Below, piece by piece: positions 37,501-48,996 of a stretch of DNA of 64,000 nt. The notes under the pieces were generated by a model. It was not told where the DNA came from, searched no databases, and saw nothing but the letters and a program-made list of their open reading frames with translations. Source of the stretch: Anthonomus grandis grandis (lineage: Eukaryota > Arthropoda > Insecta > Coleoptera > Curculionidae); NCBI RefSeq assembly GCF_022605725.1, contig NC_065563.1, forward strand, positions 13,294,518 to 13,358,517, written 5' to 3'. Within the stretch, counting starts at the first letter, position 1. Every line of letters starts with the position of its first letter. The position numbers and the translations under genes are program-made.

Positions 37501-40500
37501 TCCAACGGCTATGTCTTAGTTTCGTCATCCTGAATCCAACGAGACCATCCGCAAGGTCGTAGCTCTTCTAGAAGCTGAGTTATGGCATTTTTGATGCCCA
37601 TTTTTGGCCTCAAAAACGGACGTCGAAAACGACTTTTTTAGGATTTTCAAAGTGCTCTCATTCCCTTATTTCTGCTCGGATCCTGTTATAACCCGGTGTT
37701 TTCGGCATCTAGGTGACCCAATTAAGACGCTGGTATACTTAGTTTGATTTCGAAAAAAATCAATTTTTGGTGAAAAAATTCGATACGGGGGGTATACCCG
37801 AAAAATGAAAAAACCCAAACTTTGAAGGTCGATATCTCGGCTTCTATGGGAGCTATCGGGATAATTCCAACGGCTATGTCTTAGTTTCGTCATCCTGAAT
37901 CCAACGAGACCACCCGCAAGGTCGTAGCTCTTCTAGAAGCTGAGATATGGCATTTTTGATGCCCATTTTTGGCCTCAAAAACGGACGTCGAAAACGACTT
38001 TTTTAGGATTTTCAAAGTGCTCTCATTCCCTTATTTCTGCTCGGATCCTGTTATAACCCGGTGTTTTCGGCATCTAGGTGACCCAATTAAGACGCTGGTA
38101 TACTTAGTTTGATTTCGAAAAAAATCAATTTTTGGTGAAAAAATTCGATACGGGGGGGTATACCCGAAAAATGAAAAAACCCAAACTTTGAAGGTCGATA
38201 TCTCGGCTTCTATGGGAGCTATCGGGATAATTCCAACGGCCATGTCTTAGTTTCGTCATCCTGAATCCAACGAGACCATCCGCAAGGTCGTAGCTCTTCT
38301 AGAAGCTGAGATATGGCATTTTTGATGCCCATTTTTGGCCTCAAAAACGGACGTCGAAAACGACTTTTTCAGGATTTTCAAAGTGCTCTCATTCCCTTAT
38401 TTCTGCTCGGATCCTGTTATAACCCGGTGTTTTCGTAATCTAGGTGACCCAATTAATACGCTGGTATACTTAGTTTGATTTCGAAAAAAATCAATTTTTG
38501 GTGAAAAAATTCGATACGGGGGGGTATACCCGAAAAATGAAAAAACCCGAACTTTGAAGGTCGATATCTCGGCTTCTATGGGAGCTATCGGGATAATTCC
38601 AACGGCCATGTCTTAGTTTCGTCATCCTGAATCCAACGAGACCATCCGCAAGGTCGTAGCTCTTCTAGAAGCTGAGATATGGCATTTTTGATGCCCATTT
38701 TTGGCCTCAAAAACGGACGTCGAAAACGACTTTTTTAGGATTTTCAAAGTGCTCTCATTCCCTTATTTCTGCTCGGATCCTGTTATAACCCGGTGTTTTC
38801 GGCATCTAGGTGACCCAATTAAGACGCTGGTATACTTAGTTTGATTTCGAAAAAAATCAATTTTTGGTGAAAAAATTCGATACGGGGGGGTATACCCGAA
38901 AAATGAAAAAACCCAAACTTTGAAGGTCGATATCTCGGCTTCTATGGGAGCTATCGGGATAATTCCAACGGCCATGTCTTAGTTTCGTCATCCTGAATCC
39001 AACGAGACCATCCGCAAGGTCGTAGCTCTTCTAGAAGCTGAGATATGGCATTTTTGATGCCCATTTTTGGCCTCAAAAACGGACGTCGAAAACGACTTTT
39101 TCAGGATTTTCAAAGTGCTCTCATTCCCTTATTTCTGCTCGGATCCTGTTATAACCCGGTGTTTTCGTAATCTAGGTGACCCAATTAATACGCTGGTATA
39201 CTTAGTTTGATTTCGAAAAAAATCAATTTTTGGTGAAAAAATTCGATACGGGGGGGTATACCCGAAAAATGAAAAAACCCGAACTTTGAAGGTCGATATC
39301 TCGGCTTCTATGGGAGCTATCGGGATAATTCCAACGGCCATGTCTTAGTTTCGTCATCCTGAATCCAACGAGACCATCCGCAAGGTCGTAGCTCTTCTAG
39401 AAGCTGAGATATGGCATTTTTGATGCCCATTTTTGGCCTCAAAAACGGACGTCGAAAACGACTTTTTTAGGATTTTCAAAGTGCTCTCATTCCCTTATTT
39501 CTGCTCGGATCCTGTTATAACCCGGTGTTTTCGGCATCTAGGTGACCCAATTAAGACGCTGGTATACTTAGTTTGATTTCGAAAAAAATCAATTTTTGGT
39601 GAAAAAATTCGATACGGGGGGGTATACCCGAAAAATGAAAAAACCCAAACTTTGAAGGTCGATATCTCGGCTTCTATGGGAGCTATCGGGATAATTCCAA
39701 CGGCCATGTCTTAGTTTCGTCATCCTGAATCCAACGAGACCATCCGCAAGGTCGTAGCTCTTCTAGAAGCTGAGATATGGCATTTTTGATGCCCATTTTT
39801 GGCCTCAAAAACGGACGTCGAAAACGACTTTTTCAGGATTTTCAAAGTGCTCTCATTCCCTTATTTCTGCTCGGATCCTGTTATAACCCGGTGTTTTCGT
39901 AATCTAGGTGACCCAATTAATACGCTGGTATACTTAGTTTGATTTCGAAAAAAATCAATTTTTGGTGAAAAAATTCGATACGGGGGGGTATACCCGAAAA
40001 ATGAAAAAACCCGAACTTTGAAGGTCGATATCTCGGCTTCTATGGGAGCTATCGGGATAATTCCAACGGCTATGTCTTAGTTTCGTCATCCTGAATCCAA
40101 CGAGACCATCCGCAAGGTCGTAGCTCTTCTAGAAGCTGAGATATGGCATTTTTGATGCCCATTTTTGGCCTCAAAAACGGACGTCGAAAACGACTTTTTC
40201 AGGATTTTCAAAGTGCTCTCATTCCCTTATTTCTGCTCGGATCCTGTTATAACCCGGTGTTTTCGTAATCTAGGTGACCCAATTAATACGCTGGTATACT
40301 TAGTTTGATTTCGAAAAAAATCAATTTTTGGTGAAAAAATTCGATACGGGGGGGTATACCCGAAAAATGAAAAAACCCGAACTTTGAAGGTCGATATCTC
40401 GGCTTCTATGGGAGCTATCGGGATAATTCCAACGGCCATGTCTTAGTTTCGTCATCCTGAATCCAACGAGACCATCCGCAAGGTCGTAGCTCTTCTAGAA

Positions 40501-43500
40501 GCTGAGATATGGCATTTTTGATGCCCATTTTTGGCCTCAAAAACGGACGTCGAAAACGACTTTTTCAGGATTTTCAAAGTGCTCTCATTCCCTTATTTCT
40601 GCTCGGATCCTGTTATAACCCGGTGTTTTCGTAATCTAGGTGACCCAATTAAGACGCTGGTATACTTAGTTTGATTTCGAAAAAAATCAATTTTTGGTGA
40701 AAAAATTCGATACGGGGGGGTATACCCGAAAAATGAAAAAACCCGAACTTTGAAGGTCGATATCTCGGCTTCTATGGGAGCTATCGGGATAATTCCAACG
40801 GCTATGTCTTAGTTTCGTCATCCTGAATCCAACGAGACCATCCGCAAGGTCGTAGCTCTTCTAGAAGCTGAGATATGGCATTTTTGATGCCCATTTTTGG
40901 CCTCAAAAACGGACGTCGAAAACGACTTTTTCAGGATTTTCAAAGTGCTCTCATTCCCTTATTTCTGCTCGGATCCTGTTATAACCCGGTGTTTTCGTAA
41001 TCTAGGTGACCCAATTAATACGCTGGTATACTTAGTTTGATTTCGAAAAAAATCAATTTTTGGTGAAAAAATTCGATACGGGGGGGTATACCCGAAAAAT
41101 GAAAAAACCCGAACTTTGAAGGTCGATATCTCGGCTTCTATGGGAGCTATCGGGATAATTCCAACGGCCATGTCTTAGTTTCGTCATCCTGAATCCAACG
41201 AGACCATCCGCAAGGTCGTAGCTCTTCTAGAAGCTGAGATATGGCATTTTTGATGCCCATTTTTGGCCTCAAAAACGGACGTCGAAAACGACTTTTTCAG
41301 GATTTTCAAAGTGCTCTCATTCCCTTATTTCTGCTCGGATCCTGTTATAACCCGGTGTTTTCGTAATCTAGGTGACCCAATTAAGACGCTGGTATACTTA
41401 GTTTGATTTCGAAAAAAATCAATTTTTGGTGAAAAAATTCGATACGGGGGGGTATACCCGAAAAATGAAAAAACCCGAACTTTGAAGGTCGATATCTCGG
41501 CTTCTATGGGAGCTATCGGGATAATTCCAACGGCTATGTCTTAGTTTCGTCATCCTGAATCCAACGAGACCATCCGCAAGGTCGTAGCTCTTCTAGAAGC
41601 TGAGATATGGCATTTTTGATGCCCATTTTTGGCCTCAAAAACGGACGTCGAAAACGACTTTTTCAGGATTTTCAAAGTGCTCTCATTCCCTTATTTCTGC
41701 TCGGATCCTGTTATAACCCGGTGTTTTCGTAATCTAGGTGACCCAATTAAGACGCTGGTATACTTAGTTTGATTTCGAAAAAAATCAATTTTTGGTGAAA
41801 AAATTCGATACGGGGGGGTATACCCGAAAAATGAAAAAACCCGAACTTTGAAGGTCGATATCTCGGCTTCTATGGGAGCTATCGGGATAATTCCAACGGC
41901 CATGTCTTAGTTTCGTCATCCTGAATCCAACGAGACCATCCGCAAGGTCGTAGCTCTTCTAGAAGCTGAGATATGGCATTTTTGATGCCCATTTTTGGCC
42001 TCAAAAACGGACGTCGAAAACGACTTTTTTAGGATTTTCAAAGTGCTCTCATTCCCTTATTTCTGCTCGGATCCTGTTATAACCCGGTGTTTTCGGCATC
42101 TAGGTGACCCAATTAAGACGCTGGTATACTTAGTTTGATTTCGAAAAAAATCAATTTTTGGTGAAAAAATTCGATACGGGGGGGTATACCCGAAAAATGA
42201 AAAAACCCAAACTTTGAAGGTCGATATCTCGGCTTCTATGGGAGCTATCGGGATAATTCCAACGGCCATGTCTTAGTTTCGTCATCCTGAATCCAACGAG
42301 ACCATCCGCAAGGTCGTAGCTCTTCTAGAAGCTGAGATATGGCATTTTTGATGCCCATTTTTGGCCTCAAAAACGGACGTCGAAAACGACTTTTTCAGGA
42401 TTTTCAAAGTGCTCTCATTCCCTTATTTCTGCTCGGATCCTGTTATAACCCGGTGTTTTCGTAATCTAGGTGACCCAATTAATACGCTGGTATACTTAGT
42501 TTGATTTCGAAAAAAATCAATTTTTGGTGAAAAAATTCGATACGGGGGGGGTATACCCGAAAAATGAAAAAACCCGAACTTTGAAGGTCGATATCTCGGC
42601 TTCTATGGGAGCTATCGGGATAATTCCAACGGCCATGTCTTAGTTTCGTCATCCTGAATCCAACGAGACCATCCGCAAGGTCGTAGCTCTTCTAGAAGCT
42701 GAGATATGGCATTTTTGATGCCCATTTTTGGCCTCAAAAACGGACGTCGAAAACGACTTTTTTAGGATTTTCAAAGTGCTCTCATTCCCTTATTTCTGCT
42801 CGGATCCTGTTATAACCCGGTGTTTTCGGCATCTAGGTGACCCAATTAAGACGCTGGTATACTTAGTTTGATTTCGAAAAAAATCAATTTTTGGTGAAAA
42901 AATTCGATACGGGGGGGTATACCCGAAAAATGAAAAAACCCAAACTTTGAAGGTCGATATCTCGGCTTCTATGGGAGCTATCGGGATAATTCCAACGGCC
43001 ATGTCTTAGTTTCGTCATCCTGAATCCAACGAGACCATCCGCAAGGTCGTAGCTCTTCTAGAAGCTGAGATATGGCATTTTTGATGCCCATTTTTGGCCT
43101 CAAAAACGGACGTCGAAAACGACTTTTTCAGGATTTTCAAAGTGCTCTCATTCCCTTATTTCTGCTCGGATCCTGTTATAACCCGGTGTTTTCGTAATCT
43201 AGGTGACCCAATTAATACGCTGGTATACTTAGTTTGATTTCGAAAAAAATCAATTTTTGGTGAAAAAATTCGATACGGGGGGGTATACCCGAAAAATGAA
43301 AAAACCCGAACTTTGAAGGTCGATATCTCGGCTTCTATGGGAGCTATCGGGATAATTCCAACGGCTATGTCTTAGTTTCGTCATCCTGAATCCAACGAGA
43401 CCATCCGCAAGGTCGTAGCTCTTCTAGAAGCTGAGATATGGCATTTTTGATGCCCATTTTTGGCCTCAAAAACGGACGTCGAAAACGACTTTTTCAGGAT

Positions 43501-46500
43501 TTTCAAAGTGCTCTCATTCCCTTATTTCTGCTCGGATCCTGTTATAACCCGGTGTTTTCGTAATCTAGGTGACCCAATTAATACGCTGGTATACTTAGTT
43601 TGATTTCGAAAAAAATCAATTTTTGGTGAAAAAATTCGATACGGGGGGGTATACCCGAAAAATGAAAAAACCCGAACTTTGAAGGTCGATATCTCGGCTT
43701 CTATGGGAGCTATCGGGATAATTCCAACGGCCATGTCTTAGTTTCGTCATCCTGAATCCAACGAGACCATCCGCAAGGTCGTAGCTCTTCTAGAAGCTGA
43801 GATATGGCATTTTTGATGCCCATTTTTGGCCTCAAAAACGGACGTCGAAAACGACTTTTTCAGGATTTTCAAAGTGCTCTCATTCCCTTATTTCTGCTCG
43901 GATCCTGTTATAACCCGGTGTTTTCGTAATCTAGGTGACCCAATTAAGACGCTGGTATACTTAGTTTGATTTCGAAAAAAATCAATTTTTGGTGAAAAAA
44001 TTCGATACGGGGGGGTATACCCGAAAAATGAAAAAACCCGAACTTTGAAGGTCGATATCTCGGCTTCTATGGGAGCTATCGGGATAATTCCAACGGCCAT
44101 GTCTTAGTTTCGTCATCCTGAATCCAACGAGACCATCCGCAAGGTCGTAGCTCTTCTAGAAGCTGAGATATGGCATTTTTGATGCCCATTTTTGGCCTCA
44201 AAAACGGACGTCGAAAACGACTTTTTCAGGATTTTCAAAGTGCTCTCATTCCCTTATTTCTGCTCGGATCCTGTTATAACCCGGTGTTTTCGTAATCTAG
44301 GTGACCCAATTAAGACGCTGGTATACTTAGTTTGATTTCGAAAAAAATCAATTTTTGGTGAAAAAATTCGATACGGGGGGGGTATACCCGAAAAATGAAA
44401 AAACCCGAACTTTGAAGGTCGATATCTCGGCTTCTATGGGAGCTATCGGGATAATTCCAACGGCTATGTCTTAGTTTCGTCATCCTGAATCCAACGAGAC
44501 CATCCGCAAGGTCGTAGCTCTTCTAGAAGCTGAGATATGGCATTTTTGATGCCCATTTTTGGCCTCAAAAACGGACGTCGAAAACGACTTTTTCAGGATT
44601 TTCAAAGTGCTCTCATTCCCTTATTTCTGCTCGGATCCTGTTATAACCCGGTGTTTTCGTAATCTAGGTGACCCAATTAAGACGCTGGTATACTTAGTTT
44701 GATTTCGAAAAAAATCAATTTTTGGTGAAAAAATTCGATACGGGGGGGTATACCCGAAAAATGAAAAAACCCGAACTTTGAAGGTCGATATCTCGGCTTC
44801 TATGGGAGCTATCGGGATAATTCCAACGGCTATGTCTTAGTTTCGTCATCCTGAATCCAACGAGACCATCCGCAAGGTCGTAGCTCTTCTAGAAGCTGAG
44901 ATATGGCATTTTTGATGCCCATTTTTGGCCTCAAAAACGGACGTCGAAAACGACTTTTTCAGGATTTTCAAAGTGCTCTCATTCCCTTACTCTCACGAGA
45001 TGTGTTATAACCCGGTGTTTTCGTAATCTAGGTGACCCAATTAAGACGCTGGTATACTTAGTTTGATTTCGAAAAAATCAATTTTTGGTGAAAAAATTCG
45101 ATACGGGGGGGTATACCCGAAAAATGAAAAAACCCGAACTTTGAGGGTCGATATCTCGGCTTCTATGGGAGCTATCGGGATAATTCCAACGGCTATGTCT
45201 TAGTTTCGTCATCCTGAATCAAACGACACCACCCGCAAGGTCGTAGCTCTTCTAGAAGCTGAGTTATGGCATTTTTGATGCCCATTTTTGGCCTCAAAAA
45301 CGGACGTCGAAAACGACTTTTTTAGGATTTTCAAAGTGCTCTCATTCCCTTATTTCTGCTCGGATCCTGTTATAACCCGGTGTTGTCGGCATCTAGGTGA
45401 CCCAATTAAGACGCTGGTATACTTAGTTTGATTTCGAAAAAAATCAATTTTTGGTGAAAAAATTCGATACGGGGGGGTATACCCGAAAAATGAAAAAACC
45501 CAAACTTTGAAGGTCGATATCTCGGCTTCTATGGGAGCTATCGGGATAATTCCAACGGCCATGTCTTAGTTTCGTCATCCTGAATCCAACGAGACCACCC
45601 GCAAGGTCGTAGCTCTTCTAGAAGCTGAGTTATGGCATTTTTGATGCCCATTTTTGGCCTCAAAAACGGACGTCGAAAACGACTTTTTTAGGATTTTCAA
45701 AGTGCTCTCATTCCCTTATTTCTGCTCGGATCCTGTTATAACCCGGTGTTGTTGGCATCTAGGTGACCCAATTAAGACGCTGGTATACTTAGTTTGATTT
45801 CGAAAAAAATCAATTTTTGGTGAAAAAATTCGATACGGGGGGGTATACCCGAAAAATGAAAAAACCCAAACTTTGAAGGTCGATATCTCGGCTTCTATGG
45901 GAGCTATCGGGATAATTCCAACGGCCATGTCTTAGTTTCGTCATCCTGAATCCAACGAGACCATCCGCAAGGTCGTAGCTCTTCTAGAAGCTGAGATATG
46001 GCATTTTTGATGCCCATTTTTGGCCTCAAAAACGGACGTCGAAAACGACTTTTTCAGGATTTTCAAAGTGCTCTCATTCCCTTATTTCTGCTCGGATCCT
46101 GTTATAACCCGGTGTTTTCGTAATCTAGGTGACCCAATTAATACGCTGGTATACTTAGTTTGATTTCGAAAAAAATCAATTTTTGGTGAAAAAATTCGAT
46201 ACGGGGGGGTATACCCGAAAAATGAAAAAACCCGAACTTTGAAGGTCGATATCTCGGCTTCTATGGGAGCTATCGGGATAATTCCAACGGCCATGTCTTA
46301 GTTTCGTCATCCTGAATCCAACGAGACCACCCGCAAGGTCGTAGCTCTTCTAGAAGCTGAGTTATGGCATTTTTGATGCCCATTTTTGGCCTCAAAAACG
46401 GACGTCGAAAACGACTTTTTTAGGATTTTCAAAGTGCTCTCATTCCCTTATTTCTGCTCGGATCCTGTTATAACCCGGTGTTTTCGTAATCTAGGTGACC

Positions 46501-48398
46501 CAATTAATACGCTGGTATACTTAGTTTGATTTCGAAAAAAATCAATTTTTGGTGAAAAAATTCGATACGGGGGGGTATACCCGAAAAATGAAAAAACCCG
46601 AACTTTGAAGGTCGATATCTCGGCTTCTATGGGAGCTATCGGGATAATTCCAACGGCCATGTCTTAGTTTCGTCATCCTGAATCCAACGAGACCATCCGC
46701 AAGGTCGTAGCTCTTCTAGAAGCTGAGATATGGCATTTTTGATGCCCATTTTTGGCCTCAAAAACGGACGTCGAAAACGACTTTTTTAGGATTTTCAAAG
46801 TGCTCTCATTCCCTTATTTCTGCTCGGATCCTGTTATAACCCGGTGTTTTCGGCATCTAGGTGACCCAATTAAGACGCTGGTATACTTAGTTTGATTTCG
46901 AAAAAAATCAATTTTTGGTGAAAAAATTCGATACGGGGGGGTATACCCGAAAAATGAAAAAACCCAAACTTTGAAGGTCGATATCTCGGCTTCTATGGGA
47001 GCTATCGGGATAATTCCAACGGCTATGTCTTAGTTTCGTCATCCTGAATCCAACGAGACCACCCGCAAGGTCGTAGCTCTTCTAGAAGCTGAGATATGGC
47101 ATTTTTGATGCCCATTTTTGGCTTCAAAAACGGACGTCGAAAACGACTTTTTCAGGATTTTCAAAGTGCTCTCATTCCCTTATTTCTGCTCGGATCCTGT
47201 TATAACCCGGTGTTTTCGTAATCTAGGTGACCCAATTAAGACGCTGGTATACTTAGTTTGATTTCGAAAAAAAACAATTTTTGGTGAAAAAATTCGATAC
47301 GGGGGGGTATACCCGAAAAATGAAAAAACCCGAACTTTGAAGGTCGATATCTCGGCTTCTATGGGAGCTATCGGGATAATTCCAACGGCTATGTCTTAGT
47401 TTCGTCATCCTGAATCCAACGAGACCATCCGCAAGGTCGTAGCTCTTCTAGAAGCTGAGATATGGCATTTTTGATGCCCATTTTTGGCCTCAAAAACGGA
47501 CGTCGAAAACGACTTTTTTAGGATTTTCAAAGTGCTCTCATTCCCTTATTTCTGCTCGGATCCTGTTATAACCCGGTGTTTTCGGCATCTAGGTGACCCA
47601 ATTAAGACGCTGGTATACCTAGTTTGATTTCGAAAAAAATCAATTTTTGGTGAAAAAATTCGATACGGGGGGGTATACCCGAAAAATGAAAAAACCCAAA
47701 CTTTGAAGGTCGATATCTCGGCTTCTATGGGAGCTATCGGGATAATTCCAACGGCTATGTCTTAGTTTCGTCATCCTGAATCCAACGAGACCATTCGCAA
47801 GGTCGTAGCTCTTCTAATAGCTGAGATATAGCATTTTTGATGCCCATTTTTGGCTTCAAAAACGGACGTCAAAAACGACTTTTTCAGGATTTTCAAAGTG
47901 CTCTCATTCCCTTATTTCTGCTCGGATCCTGTTATAACCCGGTGTTTTCGTAATCTAGGTGACCCAAATAAGACGCTGGTATACTCAGTTTGATTTCGAA
48001 AAAAATCAATTTTTGGTGAAAAAATCGATACGGGGGGGTATACCCGAAAAATGAAAAAACCCAAACTTTGAAGGTCTATATCTCAGCTTCTATGGGAGCT
48101 ATTGGAAAAATTCCAACGGTTTTGTCTTAGTTTCGTCTTTCTGAATCCAACGAGACCATTCGCAAGGTCGTAGCTCTTCTAATAGCTGAGATATAGCATT
48201 TTTGATGCCCATTTTTGGCCTCAAAAACAGACGTCGAAAACGACTTTTTCAGGATTTTCAAAGTGCTCTCATTCCCTTAGTTCTGCTCGGATCCTGTTAT
48301 AACCCGGTGTTTTCGTAATCTAGGTGACCCAAATAAGACGCTGGTATTCTTAGTTCAATTTTGAAAAAAAAAATTTTGGTAAAAAAAATCGATACGGG
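10517..48398 (+). repeat. 366-bp satellite DNA array, about 103 monomers
   Basis: One continuous head-to-tail array. The BamHI-type GGATCC recurs every 366 bp (10595, 10961, 11327 and onward), and TCTAGA and GACGTC also occur about once per monomer. Monomers differ at a limited set of diagnostic positions (GTAATC/GGCATC, AATACG/AAGACG, CCCGAAC/CCCAAAC, GATATGG/GTTATGG). These recur at multiples of 366 bp, showing higher-order structure. Each monomer has an inverted repeat (24-bp arms, 20 matching) around a 69-bp loop, several short hairpins and, in most copies, a GGGTATACCC palindrome. The interior is highly homogenised, and the last two monomers are clearly degenerate. The first, partial monomer lacks 13 bp. 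The unit length is close to satellites of some tenebrionid beetles, but length alone does not identify a family. Confidence 0.97.
44990..45230 (+). repeat. Aberrant satellite monomer
   Basis: At 44990-45003 the consensus between CCCTTA and TTATAACCC is replaced by an unrelated string containing CTCACGAGA, two bases shorter, which removes the GGATCC site. The same monomer has one A fewer in the A-run near 45075, GAGGG instead of GAAGG at 45144, and CGACACC instead of CGAGACC near 45224. It marks a break in the surrounding variant pattern. Confidence 0.85.
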
Positions 48399-48996
48399 TT
48401 TGATTTTGTAATGCAAACAACGTGACTACGATTTTCAGAAATATGATGACTAGATGGTTTAAACAAACAAAGCGTTGACCGCAAAAGTACCGGCAGTTCC
48501 AAAAATCAAACAATCGACTACAATATATATTATGTAGATAAATCCTAGTTACGCAAAATGAATTATTACGAACCGACCGCAATAGACACTCCCTTTAACC
48601 GAAATGGAACAAACTGGAAAAACCGCAAAATTTAATTTAATAATAACAATTGAACAGAGTTGAATTTAATTTGCTGAAAAAGGATCCGATCAAAGATTGT
48701 CATCGAACGCGCTCACTTTGTTTATACGATTCTAATTTGAATATATAAAGTCCATTAGCATATTTAAGGTGGCTACCGGAGCGGCTTCTTGGGTGTATTT
48801 TAAGTAGGACACGCCGCCTGGAACCGATTAATATTGTCGTCTATTGCGAAATTTCTATTTAAATATAAATCGAAACGCGTTCACGTATAAAAAAACCATA
48901 ATTACCGTTTATGAATAAAATCCTTGTTTATTAGAAGCCTTAATAATTCTAAGAAAATCAAGAACTTGCTGATGCAATTACAAACGTAATATATTC
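48399..48996 (+). promoter_or_regulatory. Upstream region of the Odd-skipped family gene
   Basis: About 600 bp of single-copy DNA between the satellite and the first coding exon. A good TATA-box match, TATATAAAG, lies at 48742-48750, about 250 bp before the start codon. A second AT-rich TATA-like run is near 48857-48870. GATCAAAG at 48688-48695 matches the Tcf/LEF consensus. No initiator could be fixed by eye. Part of this is likely 5' UTR. Whether transcription starts here or at a more distant promoter cannot be told from sequence. Confidence 0.4.

Noticed and set aside
19733..46660. Dozens of nearly identical 70- or 75-codon minus-strand frames inside the satellite
   Set aside because: They recur because the monomer is homogenised. 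A start codon exists only in copies with GGCCATG instead of GGCTATG, or where a six-G run shifts the frame. There is no sign of protein-level constraint.
10517..48398. CRISPR-like array
   Set aside because: The units are directly adjacent 366-bp satellite monomers without unique spacers, in a eukaryotic context.
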